A stretch of DNA of 14,732 nucleotides from an uncultured Lachnospiraceae bacterium (GTDB taxonomy: Bacteria; Bacillota; Clostridia; Lachnospirales; Lachnospiraceae): the NCBI GenBank assembly GCA_947565255.1, contig CANOFI010000021.1, forward strand, positions 1 to 14,732, given 5' to 3'. The notes beneath the pieces were generated by a model. The model made no database searches. It was not told the origin of the DNA and was given only the letters and a program-made list of their open reading frames with translations. Numbering within the stretch: the stretch's first letter is position 1; each line of letters begins with the position of its first letter. This document shows, one piece after another, positions 7,407 through 14,658 of the stretch. A program made the translations under genes and the position numbers.

Positions 7407-9000
7407 GCAGATTAATCTGGCGATTGAAGAAGGAGCGTTCGTGGTGGTATGCGGGCAGTCCGGTTCCGGAAAGAGCACGCTTTTAAGGCTGTTTAAGCGT
7501 GAACTGGCGCCTTACGGGGAACGAAGCGGTGAAATTTTATATAAAGGAAAGACGTTGGAAAGCCTGGGGGAGCGCGAAAGCGCAGCCGAAATCGGTTTTG
7601 TTCTGCAAAATCCCCAGCAGCAGATTGTCACGGATAAGGTGTGGAGCGAACTGGCGTTCGGCCTCGAAAATCTGGGGCTGGAGAAAGAAGCAATCCGCCT
7701 TCGTGTGGGAGAGACGGCCAATTATTTCGGCATTCACAGCTGGTTCCGCAAAAATACGGATGAACTGTCCGGCGGGCAGCAGCAGCTGTTAAATCTTGCT
7801 TCCGTCATAGCCATGTCGCCGAAGGTTCTGATTCTGGATGAGCCTGCTTCCCAGCTCGACCCGATTGCGGCGTCAGAGTTTCTTGCCGCGCTGAAAAAAT
7901 TAAATGAAGATTTGGGGATTACGGTTTTATTGGTGGAGCACCGGCTGGAGGAAGCATTTTCCATGGCGGATAAGGTGCTGGTTCTGGAGGAGGGCAGCGT
8001 GCTTAAGTACGATACCCCGCAAAAAGTCAGTGCGTTTTTAAAGCATCATGCCATGCTGCGCACAATGCCGGCTGCGGTCCGGCTGTTTCACGCATGTTCT
8101 TATGAGGAGGAATGCCCGTTAAATGTCAAGGAGGGAAGAGCGTTTCTAAAAAAACATTTCACCTGCGGCAAAAAGGCGGAGCACAAGGCCGGGAAGTATA
8201 AGCCGAAAGGAGAGCCGGTATTTGAGCTGAAGGAAGTCTGGTTCCGCTACGAAAAGGAGGAGCCGGATATCATGCGCGGAGTGAATCTTTCTATTTATCC
8301 GGGAGAACGTTTTTTTGTTTTAGGAGGAAATGGATGCGGAAAGACGACAATGCTCTATGTCATGACGGGAATTTATAAAGCGTACCGCGGGAAAATTTTT
8401 CTGTGGGGAAAGCGCATAAAGGAGTATTCCACGGAACAATTGTTCCACAATCATGTGGCGGTGCTTCCGCAGAATCCGCAGACGGTATTTTTGAAAAATA
8501 CGGTGAGGGAGGATTTGGAGGAAATCTGTCTGTCCATGAACAAAAGCAGGGAAGAAAGCAGGCAGGAAATAGAACAGATAGCGCGAAAGTTCGGACTGAC
8601 GCCGTTGTTGGAGCAGCATCCGTATGATTTGAGCGGCGGGGAACAGCAAAAATGCGCGGTCGCAAAAATGCTGCTGACAAAGCCGAAGGTGCTTTTGATG
8701 GATGAGCCTACAAAGGGGCTTGACGGGGAAGGGAAGGAAGTGCTGGCAGAGCTGCTAAAAGAACTGAAAGAAGATGGGCTGACAACGGTTACCGTGACGC
8801 ATGATGTGGAGTTTGCAGCGGAGAACAGTGACCGGTGCGGGTTGTTTTTCGATGGGGAAATGCTGGCGGTAACGGATGCCATGCGTTTTTTTGCCGGGAA
8901 TCATTTTTATACGACAGCGGCGAACCGGATGACCAGAGGGTTGTTTGAAGGCGTGGTGACGGTCGGGCAGCTCATTGAAATCTGTAAAAAAAACCGATAG
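7339..9000 (+). CDS. ecfA: ECF transporter ATPase, two ABC ATPase domains fused in one chain (EcfA1A2-type)
   Basis: This 553-residue cytoplasmic protein carries two complete ABC ATPase modules. Module 1 has Walker A GQSGSGKST (39-47), Q-loop LQNPQQQ (89-95), signature LSGGQQQ (143-149), Walker B VLILDEP (163-169) and switch His201. Module 2 has Walker A GGNGCGKTT (329-337), Q-loop LPQNPQ (376-381), signature LSGGEQQ (431-437), Walker B VLLMDEP (451-457) and His488. Both sites look intact, so both should hydrolyse ATP. The LQNP and PQNP Q-loops are typical of ECF/cobalt-type ATPases. A 60-residue charged linker joins the modules. Many Firmicutes encode EcfA1 and EcfA2 as separate shared subunits; a fusion beside its own EcfT and S component points to a dedicated importer. 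ATG 7339 is preceded by AAAAGGAGA six bases upstream, inside the 3' end of ecfT. Confidence 0.94.
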   Translation: MMNVLEMRQVSFSYPDAKKQALKQINLAIEEGAFVVVCGQSGSGKSTLLRLFKRELAPYGERSGEILYKGKTLESLGERESAAEIGFVLQNPQQQIVTDKVWSELAFGLENLGLEKEAIRLRVGETANYFGIHSWFRKNTDELSGGQQQLLNLASVIAMSPKVLILDEPASQLDPIAASEFLAALKKLNEDLGITVLLVEHRLEEAFSMADKVLVLEEGSVLKYDTPQKVSAFLKHHAMLRTMPAAVRLFHACSYEEECPLNVKEGRAFLKKHFTCGKKAEHKAGKYKPKGEPVFELKEVWFRYEKEEPDIMRGVNLSIYPGERFFVLGGNGCGKTTMLYVMTGIYKAYRGKIFLWGKRIKEYSTEQLFHNHVAVLPQNPQTVFLKNTVREDLEEICLSMNKSREESRQEIEQIARKFGLTPLLEQHPYDLSGGEQQKCAVAKMLLTKPKVLLMDEPTKGLDGEGKEVLAELLKELKEDGLTTVTVTHDVEFAAENSDRCGLFFDGEMLAVTDAMRFFAGNHFYTTAANRMTRGLFEGVVTVGQLIEICKKNR

Positions 9001-9023
9001 CGGCAGCGGAGGTTTCGTAGAAG

Positions 9024-9701
9024 ATGAAAAGCAGAACATACATTCGGATTTTCTTATATTTTATTTTGATTCCGGCAGTCATTCTTGTGGGAATCCATAT
9101 TTTTCAAGACAGAAAATATGCATTTGTAACCCTGGCGGTTGCAATCTGTTCCTGCATTCCGCCTTTTATCGGGTATGAAAAAAGAAGTGCGGACACGGGA
9201 AGAATTGTTGTGCTGGCGGTTCTGACTGCGCTTGCCGTAATCGGGAGGGCTGCATTTGTATTTCTGCCGGGCTTTAAACCAGTGACGGCCATAGTGATTT
9301 TAACGGGAATGTATTTAGGCGCTGAGAGCGGTTTTTTATGCGGTGCATTCAGCGCGCTCCTATCCAATTTTTTGTTCGGACAGGGGCCGTGGACGCCTCT
9401 GCAGATGTTTTCCTGGGGGATGATTGGTTTTTTTGCCGGCATACTGGCAAACTGTCTGGCCAGACATAAGATACTGCTTTTGTACGGGGCATTTTCCGGC
9501 ATTTTATATTCCGTGCTGATGGATGTCTGGTCGGTGCTCTGGTTTGAGGACGCGTTTTCTTGGAAGCGGTATGTGGCCATGTTTTTGGTTTCCCTGACGT
9601 CTACGGTGATGTATATGGTATCAAATGTAGTGTTTCTTTTACTTTTAGCGAAACCATTCGGCGAAAAGCTGTCCAGAATACAGAAAAAGTATCATTTATA
9701 A
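9024..9701 (+). CDS. ECF transporter substrate-binding S component, CbrT-like (possible cobalamin/corrinoid specificity)
   Basis: A 225-residue, almost wholly hydrophobic membrane protein that follows the fused ATPase after 23 bp, with GCGGAGG eleven bases before the ATG. The core resembles S components of the type called CbrT: LPGFKPVTAIVILTGMYLG (81-99), ESGFLCGAFSALLSN (101-115), then GQGPWTPLQMFSWGMIGFFAG (119-139). As I recall the family, GPWTPxQMF before a WG.IGF helix is typical of S components assigned to vitamin B12 uptake. This is memory of the family, not a search result. Two additional hydrophobic segments (about 8-26 and 33-50) precede the standard bundle. The neighbouring transcobalamin-like surface genes fit a corrinoid substrate. 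It could instead bind another vitamin-like ligand. I am sure of the S-component class and moderately confident of the subfamily. Confidence 0.78.
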   Translation: MKSRTYIRIFLYFILIPAVILVGIHIFQDRKYAFVTLAVAICSCIPPFIGYEKRSADTGRIVVLAVLTALAVIGRAAFVFLPGFKPVTAIVILTGMYLGAESGFLCGAFSALLSNFLFGQGPWTPLQMFSWGMIGFFAGILANCLARHKILLLYGAFSGILYSVLMDVWSVLWFEDAFSWKRYVAMFLVSLTSTVMYMVSNVVFLLLLAKPFGEKLSRIQKKYHL

Positions 9702-9726
9702 ATTGATGTAAAATTAGAAAAATTTC

Positions 9727-9755
9727 TTGAAAAATGCAGACAATTCCTTTATAAT
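9727..9755 (+). promoter_or_regulatory. Sigma-A-type promoter for the pyr operon
   Basis: TTGAAA at 9727-9732 and TATAAT at 9750-9755 are separated by exactly 17 bases. The -10 is consensus and the -35 matches five of six bases. Transcription would start near 9762, leaving a leader of about 100 nt before pyrC. It lies in the 141-159 bp gap after the ECF gene, which contains no strong terminator that I can see, so some read-through from upstream is possible. Confidence 0.8.
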
Positions 9756-9860
9756 GAAATGGAAAGAAAATTTGCCAGTATATTCGTATGCTGAAAACCA
9801 GACAGGCAATCGGAGATGCCGCTTTAAAAGACGACATACGGTATGGAAAGGATGGGGTTT

Positions 9861-11198
9861 ATGAGTATATTAATTCGGAATGGAATTGTAATTGACCCGG
9901 CTTCCAAAAGGCAGGAGCAGGCAGATGTATTAATCGAGGATGGAATTGTAAAAAAGATTGCTCCCCAGATCACGCAGGAGGCTGATAAGCAAATCGAGGC
10001 AGAGGGTTGTTATGTGATGCCCGGGTTTGTGGATTTGCATGTGCATTTAAGAGAACCAGGATTTGAGTATAAAGAGACACTTGAGACGGGTAGCTGTGCA
10101 GCCGCGCACGGCGGGTTTACAACAATTTGTGCAATGCCGAATACAAAGCCTGTCATTGACAACGCTGACCGGGTAAGCTTTGTTTACAACAAAGCCAATG
10201 TTGTCTCAGATATCAATATACTGCAGATCGGAGCTGTGACGAAGGGACAGGCAGGAGAGGAGCCGGCGGATATTGAAGCGATGAAAAAGGCCGGTATTGT
10301 GGCAATCAGTGAGGATGGAAAGTCTGTCAGCAATACAAAGGTGTATGTAGAGGCGATGAAGATTGCCCGGGACAATGGGCTGCCGGTATTTGCGCACTGT
10401 GAAGACAGGTCTCTTGCGGGCAGCGGCGTGCTGAATGCCGGAAAAAAGGCAGAAGAGCTTGGTTTAGAGGGCATTTCGAACGCCGTAGAAGACGTCATTG
10501 TCGGCCGCGATATCATTCTGGCCCGTGAGAACGGCGTGCAGCTGCATTTGTGCCATTGTTCCACGGCGCTTAGCGTGGAGCTGATTCAATATGCAAAAAA
10601 AAGCATGCATGGCTTGACGGCAGAGGTGTGTCCGCACCATTTTACGCTGTCAGAGGATGATATTACGAAAGAGGATGCGAATTATAAGATGAATCCGCCG
10701 CTTCGCGCAAAGGAGGATGTACAGGCGCTGAAAGAGGGGCTTAAGAACGATGTCATCGATGTGATTGCGACCGACCATGCGCCCCACAGCTTTGAGGAAA
10801 AAAACTGTTCCATGAAGAACGCTGCATTTGGGATTGTAGGTCTGGAAACGGCTGCGGCGCTTACCTATACGGAGCTGGTTGACAAAGAGTGGCTCAGCAT
10901 TATGCAGATGGCTGAGAAAATGAGTTATAACCCTGCAAAAATCATTGGAATTGACAAGGGAAGCGTGCAGGAAGGGAAAGCGGCCGACCTGGTCATTTTT
11001 GACCCGGAAAAGGAGTATGAAATCGATGTGTCCGCATTTGTCTCCAAAGGGAAAAATACACCTTTTGGCGGACGTAAGGTAAAGGGGTGCGTCATGGCGA
11101 CAATCTGCGGCGGACAGGCCGTATATTCTGCGCCGGGATTTGCAGAAAAAAATATAAAAAAGATGAAAGATGCAAGGGAACAAATAAAAAAAGTGTAA
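9861..11198 (+). CDS. pyrC: Dihydroorotase, type I
   Basis: This enzyme interconverts N-carbamoyl-L-aspartate and dihydroorotate, the third step of UMP synthesis. The 445-residue chain has the metal-site signature DLHVHLREPG (His60, His62, Arg64), Asp152 in SEDGKS, His179 in FAHCED, His232 in LHLCHC and Asp305 in ATDHAPH. Substrate-contact residues are visible in CAMPNTKPVID. The size and the Asp at position 152, where other dihydroorotases have a carboxylated Lys, match type I bacterial enzymes. I start it at ATG 9861 because AAAGGA lies eight bases upstream and the protein then begins MSILIRNG, as usual for the family. In-frame ATGs at 9843 and 9852 are possible but lack a ribosome site. 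It is the first gene after the promoter at 9727 and is followed by pyrF after 18 bp. No pyrB or pyrE is in the window. Confidence 0.96.
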   Translation: MSILIRNGIVIDPASKRQEQADVLIEDGIVKKIAPQITQEADKQIEAEGCYVMPGFVDLHVHLREPGFEYKETLETGSCAAAHGGFTTICAMPNTKPVIDNADRVSFVYNKANVVSDINILQIGAVTKGQAGEEPADIEAMKKAGIVAISEDGKSVSNTKVYVEAMKIARDNGLPVFAHCEDRSLAGSGVLNAGKKAEELGLEGISNAVEDVIVGRDIILARENGVQLHLCHCSTALSVELIQYAKKSMHGLTAEVCPHHFTLSEDDITKEDANYKMNPPLRAKEDVQALKEGLKNDVIDVIATDHAPHSFEEKNCSMKNAAFGIVGLETAAALTYTELVDKEWLSIMQMAEKMSYNPAKIIGIDKGSVQEGKAADLVIFDPEKEYEIDVSAFVSKGKNTPFGGRKVKGCVMATICGGQAVYSAPGFAEKNIKKMKDAREQIKKV

Positions 11199-11216
11199 TT
11201 ACAGGAGGATGACAGA

Positions 11217-12143
11217 TTGATTGAGAAGCTGATTAGCAGGATTCAAAAGACAAAGGCGCCTGTTGTAGTAGGTCTGGACCCGATGCTGAGCTATATTCCG
11301 AAGCACATTCAGAAAAGGGCGTTTGATGCGTACGGAGAAACGCTGGAAGGTGCCGCAGAGGCGGTCTGGCAGTATAACAAAGAAATCATCGATAAGGTTT
11401 ATGACCTGATTCCGGCTGTGAAGCCGCAGATTGCCATGTATGAGCAGTTTGGAATCGAAGGCATGAAGGCATACAAAAAGACCGTGGATTACTGTCACGA
11501 AAAGGACCTGGTCGTAATCGGCGATGTAAAGCGCGGCGATATTGGCTCTACGTCCGCTGCCTATGCAGCCGGACATCTGGGCAGGGTGCAGGTTGGCGAT
11601 AAGCGTTATGCAGCGTTTAATGAGGATTTTGCAACAGTGAACCCCTATCTTGGCAGCGATGGCATACAGCCGTTTATCGATGTCTGTAAGGAGGAAAAAA
11701 AGGGTTTGTTTATTTTAGTAAAGACGTCTAATCCGTCGAGCGGTGAATTTCAGGACCAGCTGGTAGACGGAAAGCCGTTGTATGAACTGGTAGGGGAAAA
11801 GGTCGCAGCCTGGGGCAGTCAGCATATGGGAAGCTCCTATAGTTATATCGGCGCAGTTGTGGGCGCAACCTATCCGGAGCAGGGAAAAATCCTCCGGAAA
11901 CTAATGCCTCGAACATTCATTCTGGTACCGGGATACGGTGCGCAGGGAGGGAAGGGTGAGGATTTGGTTCACTTCTTCCAGGAGGATGGACTCGGCGCAG
12001 TCATCAATTCTTCCAGAGGGATTATTGCTGCGTATAAGCAGGAAAAATATGCCCGGTTTGGGGAAGAGGCGTTTGCAGATGCGTCCAGACAGGCGGTTGT
12101 GGATATGATAGAGGATATCCGGGGTGCGCTGGAAAGACGGTAA
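11217..12143 (+). CDS. pyrF: Orotidine 5'-phosphate decarboxylase, type 2
   Basis: This enzyme decarboxylates orotidine monophosphate to UMP, the last step of the de novo pathway. The 308-residue length is that of the longer type 2 family. Motifs seen are VVVGLDP (Asp21), KPQIAMYEQFG (69-79), the catalytic Asp103-x-Lys105-x-x-Asp108 in GDVKRGDIGSTS, NPYLGSDGIQPF, VPGYGAQGG and the phosphate-binding INSSRGI. The start codon is TTG: AGGAGG at 11203-11208 sits eight bases upstream, whereas the ATG at 11209 opens a frame that stops after three codons. Only 18 bp separate it from pyrC, so the two are cotranscribed. After the stop comes a 249-264 bp gap before pyrK that contains a structured element. 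Confidence 0.96.
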   Translation: MIEKLISRIQKTKAPVVVGLDPMLSYIPKHIQKRAFDAYGETLEGAAEAVWQYNKEIIDKVYDLIPAVKPQIAMYEQFGIEGMKAYKKTVDYCHEKDLVVIGDVKRGDIGSTSAAYAAGHLGRVQVGDKRYAAFNEDFATVNPYLGSDGIQPFIDVCKEEKKGLFILVKTSNPSSGEFQDQLVDGKPLYELVGEKVAAWGSQHMGSSYSYIGAVVGATYPEQGKILRKLMPRTFILVPGYGAQGGKGEDLVHFFQEDGLGAVINSSRGIIAAYKQEKYARFGEEAFADASRQAVVDMIEDIRGALERR

Positions 12144-12266
12144 AAATATAGGTGATAGTGAAATAAGAGTTTCGTAAAAGCGTACTAAGTTAGAATAAGA
12201 AGAAAGGAGTATACCAGATACCTTATTTTTGCAGCCTGAAAGGCATGTAATGCGTGTTGTTCTATG

Positions 12267-12340
12267 ATATACCCTAATGCATATGCCTCGCGACGACCCG
12301 AAGGGTGTAGTCCTTTAGGGCATGGATAATTTAGGTATAT
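12267..12340. other. Nested inverted-repeat element in the pyrF-pyrK gap (candidate structured RNA or dispersed repeat)
   Basis: The outer arms ATATACC (12267-12273) and GGTATAT (12334-12340) are complementary and extend with one bulge to TAA/TTA. Inside, ATGCC (12283-12287) pairs with GGCAT (12319-12323), GAC (12292-12294) with GTC (12310-12312), and ACCC (12296-12299) with GGGT (12303-12306) around a GAA loop. CCCTAA (12272-12277) can instead pair with TTAGGG (12315-12320), excluding the outer stem. The element is more GC-rich than the surrounding AT-rich gap. It matches no riboswitch class that I recognise. The remainder of the gap (12144-12392) shows only an isolated AAAGGAG at 12203-12209 and a TATAAT at 12338-12343 without a convincing -35. 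Confidence 0.5.
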
Positions 12341-12407
12341 AATTTTGCGCATATCTTTTACGATGTCTTTTCGGGAGCGAAATTGAAGGTATATGGTAAA
12401 GTGGATT

Positions 12408-13175
12408 ATGGCTAAAGAATTTAAGGATACAGCGGTAATCATCCGGCAGGAAGAAATTGCAGATGGTGTTTACAGTATGTGGCTGAAAAGCTCTGAAATT
12501 GCCCGCAGTGCGGTTCCGGGACAGTTTATTGCGATTTATTCCAGGGATGGAAGCCGGCTGCTTCCAAGGCCGATCAGCATTTGTGAAATCGACAGGGAAG
12601 ACGGAGCGCTGCATGTTGTCTATCAGGTAGTCGGCAGGGGTACAGAAGAATTTTCAGGCTATCATACCGGAGCCAGCTTAGAAATACTGGGTCCGCTGGG
12701 AAATGGATTCCCACTGAAAGGAAAAAAGGCATTTTTAATAGGCGGCGGAGTTGGCATTCCGCCTTTGCTGGAACTGGCAAAGCAGCTGCAATGTGAAAAA
12801 CAGATCATACTGGGATTCCGGGATGTGACATTTCTCACTGAGGAATTTAAAAAGTATGGAAAGGTTTATATTTCGACAGAAGATGGAAGTGCGGGCATTA
12901 AAGGAAATGTAATAGACTGCATCCGCGAAAATGGACTGCATGCAGATATTATTTATGCCTGCGGTCCGGCACCGATGCTCCGTGCACTGAAAGAGTATGC
13001 GGCAGGAAAAGACATAGAGTGCTGGATTTCCATGGAGGAAAAAATGGCATGCGGAATCGGAGCGTGTCTTGCCTGTGTGTGTAAATCAAAAGAAAAAGAT
13101 GCACATACGAATGTCAATAATAAGAGAGTCTGTAAGGAAGGTCCGGTATTTTTAGCACAGGAGGTGGAATTCTGA
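12408..13175 (+). CDS. pyrK: Dihydroorotate dehydrogenase electron transfer subunit
   Basis: PyrK is the FAD and [2Fe-2S] subunit that passes electrons from the PyrD FMN to NAD+ in the type 1B enzyme. The 255-residue chain shows the FAD motif RPISICE (54-60), the nucleotide-binding GGGVGIPPLLELA (112-124), YACGPAPML (183-191), and cluster ligands Cys215, Cys220, Cys223 and Cys242 in MACGIGACLACVC and KRVCKEG. Length and domain order (FAD, NAD, iron-sulfur) are normal. I prefer ATG 12408 (MAKEFKDTAV), which fits the family N-terminus; ATG 12393 is in frame, five codons earlier, and neither has a well-spaced ribosome site. The stop overlaps the pyrD start by one base, so the two subunits are made together. 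Confidence 0.95.
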   Translation: MAKEFKDTAVIIRQEEIADGVYSMWLKSSEIARSAVPGQFIAIYSRDGSRLLPRPISICEIDREDGALHVVYQVVGRGTEEFSGYHTGASLEILGPLGNGFPLKGKKAFLIGGGVGIPPLLELAKQLQCEKQIILGFRDVTFLTEEFKKYGKVYISTEDGSAGIKGNVIDCIRENGLHADIIYACGPAPMLRALKEYAAGKDIECWISMEEKMACGIGACLACVCKSKEKDAHTNVNNKRVCKEGPVFLAQEVEF

Positions 13176-14080
13176 TGAATATGAAGGTGAATATTGCAGG
13201 AGTGGAGTTCCAGAATCCGGTTATGACTGCTTCTGGAACCTTTGGTTCCGGTGCGGAATACAGCGAATTTGTTAACCTGAATAAATTAGGCGCAGTTGTG
13301 ACAAAGGGAGTTTCCAGTGAGCCGTGGGAGGGAAACCCGACGCCGCGTGTGGCTGAGACATACGGCGGCATGTTAAATGCCATCGGGCTTCAGAATCCGG
13401 GAGTAAATGTATTTATAGAAAGAGATATTCCGTTTCTGAAAAAATATGATACAAAGATTATTGTAAATGTGTGCGGGAAAACGATAGGGCAGTATTGTGA
13501 AGTGGCGGAACGCCTGGCTGATCAGCCGGTGGATTTATTGGAAATTAATATTTCATGCCCAAATGTAAAAGAAGGCGGCATTGCTTTTGGACAGGACCCG
13601 AAGATGGTGGAAGAGATTACAAAGGAAATCAAGCGGCATGCGAAGCAGCCGGTTATTATGAAATTAAGTCCGAATGTGGGAAATATTGTGACAACTGCAA
13701 AGGCTGCAGAGGAAGGCGGTGCGGACGCCCTGTCTTTAATTAATACCCTGACGGGCATGAAGATAGATGTACATAACAGACGGTTTGCTCTTGCGAATAA
13801 GACTGGGGGGCTTTCAGGGCCGGCGATCATGCCGGTGGCAGTGAACATGGTTTATCAGGCTGCTTCGGCAGTCAAAATCCCGATTATCGGCATGGGCGGC
13901 ATTATGAATGCGGAGGACGCCATTGAATTTTTGCTTGCCGGGGCAACGGCTGTGGCAATCGGAACCGCGAATTTTACGAATCCGCATGTGACGGAGGAGA
14001 TTGTAGAGGGAATTGCGGAATATATGGCAGAACAGCAGATAAAGGATATCAGCGAGCTGGTCGGGGCTGTGCGCGGATAG
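13175..14080 (+). CDS. pyrD: Dihydroorotate dehydrogenase B, catalytic subunit
   Basis: This FMN enzyme oxidises dihydroorotate to orotate and works with PyrK. The 301-residue protein has the catalytic base Cys128 in NISCPN (125-130), which marks class 1 enzymes; class 2 enzymes use Ser. Further family motifs are TASGTFG (18-24), TKG (43-45), LNAIGLQNPG (67-76), MKLSPNV (162-168), LINTLTG (188-194), GGLSGPA (211-217), IGMGGI (238-243) and GATAVAIGTA (256-265). The ATG shares its A with the pyrK stop (TGATG), and AGGAGGTG lies about eight bases upstream. An ATG two codons later (13181) is possible. It ends the pyr cluster; no hairpin terminator follows, only an 18-bp tandem duplication over the stop codon. 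Confidence 0.97.
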   Translation: MNMKVNIAGVEFQNPVMTASGTFGSGAEYSEFVNLNKLGAVVTKGVSSEPWEGNPTPRVAETYGGMLNAIGLQNPGVNVFIERDIPFLKKYDTKIIVNVCGKTIGQYCEVAERLADQPVDLLEINISCPNVKEGGIAFGQDPKMVEEITKEIKRHAKQPVIMKLSPNVGNIVTTAKAAEEGGADALSLINTLTGMKIDVHNRRFALANKTGGLSGPAIMPVAVNMVYQAASAVKIPIIGMGGIMNAEDAIEFLLAGATAVAIGTANFTNPHVTEEIVEGIAEYMAEQQIKDISELVGAVRG

Positions 14081-14110
14081 GGGATAAGGGAAGGATAGAA
14101 GATAAGGGAA
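14075..14110 (+). repeat. 18-bp tandem duplication spanning the pyrD stop codon
   Basis: GGATAGGGGATAAGGGAA (14075-14092) is followed directly by GGATAGAAGATAAGGGAA (14093-14110), which differs at two positions. The pyrD stop TAG is at 14078-14080 in the first copy. A third, decayed purine-rich stretch continues to about 14123. The remainder of the gap up to the HTH gene shows no convincing promoter. Confidence 0.85.
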
Positions 14111-14233
14111 AGAAAGAGAAGGGCTGTTGCACGATGGGGTGTGATGGTCCTTTTATTGATGGATTATACGTGTACTGATGTCATACTCCTGTAGAAAGTA
14201 TAAAGGAATATTATCCTAAGAGAAAGTCCTGTG

Positions 14234-14587
14234 ATGATGAGGCAAGAAGGGGATACAGGGTATCGTTTCAAAGATATTTTAAAATGTATTTTAATGTCAG
14301 AAATTGAGCGGCTGTATCCGGCATTGCACGAAGCTCCGGAAGAAAAATTTGCGGATGTGTTAAATAAGCGTATGCATAGCCGGAAAATCCCGACGAAATT
14401 GCAGATGCTTCGAAAAAATACCGGGTATTCACAAAGAGAGCTGTCAGAAAAATCCGGGGTAAATGTGCGGACGCTCCAGCAGTATGAGCAGCGCTCAAAA
14501 AATATCAATAAAGCGGCGGCAGATACGCTGCTTGTGCTCTCAAAGACCCTGGGGTGCCGTGTAGAAGATTTGATGGAATATGAATAA
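14234..14587 (+). CDS. Small XRE-family helix-turn-helix protein
   Basis: About 117 residues. The C-terminal half is a Cro/CI-type helix-turn-helix: LQMLRKNTGYSQRELSEKSG, then VNVRTLQQYEQRSKNINKAA, ending TLLVLSKTLGCRVEDLMEYE. The GYSQRELSEKSGV stretch is the helix-turn-helix itself. The first 50 residues (YRFKDILKCI, SEIERLYPAL, KFADVLNKRM) form a helical, charged segment that is not part of the HTH and has no domain name I recognise. Start codons GTG 14231, ATG 14234 and ATG 14237 are all possible; a weak AAGAGAAAG tract favours 14234. It stands alone, 150 bp after pyrD, and its target is unknown. No toxin or other partner gene is beside it, so an antitoxin role is not supported. The T-run of a minus-strand terminator overlaps its stop codon. 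Confidence 0.8.
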   Translation: MMRQEGDTGYRFKDILKCILMSEIERLYPALHEAPEEKFADVLNKRMHSRKIPTKLQMLRKNTGYSQRELSEKSGVNVRTLQQYEQRSKNINKAAADTLLVLSKTLGCRVEDLMEYE

Positions 14588-14640
14588 AAAACACCAGCTG
14601 ACAGAGCCGGCCGGCCAATAAATGGCCAGTCGCCTGTCAG
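14586..14640 (-). terminator. Rho-independent terminator for the convergent minus-strand gene
   Basis: Read on the minus strand, CTGACAG (14634-14640) pairs with CTGTCAG (14598-14604), and GGCCA (14623-14627) pairs with TGGCC (14613-14617) around a short AT loop. A run of six T (complement of 14586-14591) follows the stem after six bases. On the plus strand no T-run follows the hairpin, so it acts mainly in the minus direction, although it could also slow transcription of the HTH gene. Confidence 0.72.
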
Positions 14641-14658
14641 ACGGTCATTCATACGGCT

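Noticed and set aside
9702..9726. Terminator after the ECF S-component gene
   Set aside because: Only a 5-bp AT stem (AGAAA/TTTCT) near 9717 is found, too weak to call.
12185..12442. Minus-strand open frame of 85 codons in the pyrF-pyrK gap (contains PKGLHPSGRREAYALGY)
   Set aside because: There is no ribosome site, it runs into the start of pyrK on the other strand, and its striking middle part is the reverse reading of the inverted-repeat element.
14156..14204. Promoter for the HTH gene (TTGATG at 14156, TATAAA near 14199)
   Set aside because: No pair of -35 and -10 elements has acceptable spacing; 14156 with CATACT at 14182 is 20 bases apart and the others lack a -35.
14164..14652. Minus-strand open frame of 162 codons opposite the HTH gene
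   Set aside because: It overlaps a clear HTH domain on the plus strand and runs through the minus-strand terminator; composition is Ser/Phe/Arg-rich as in shadow frames.
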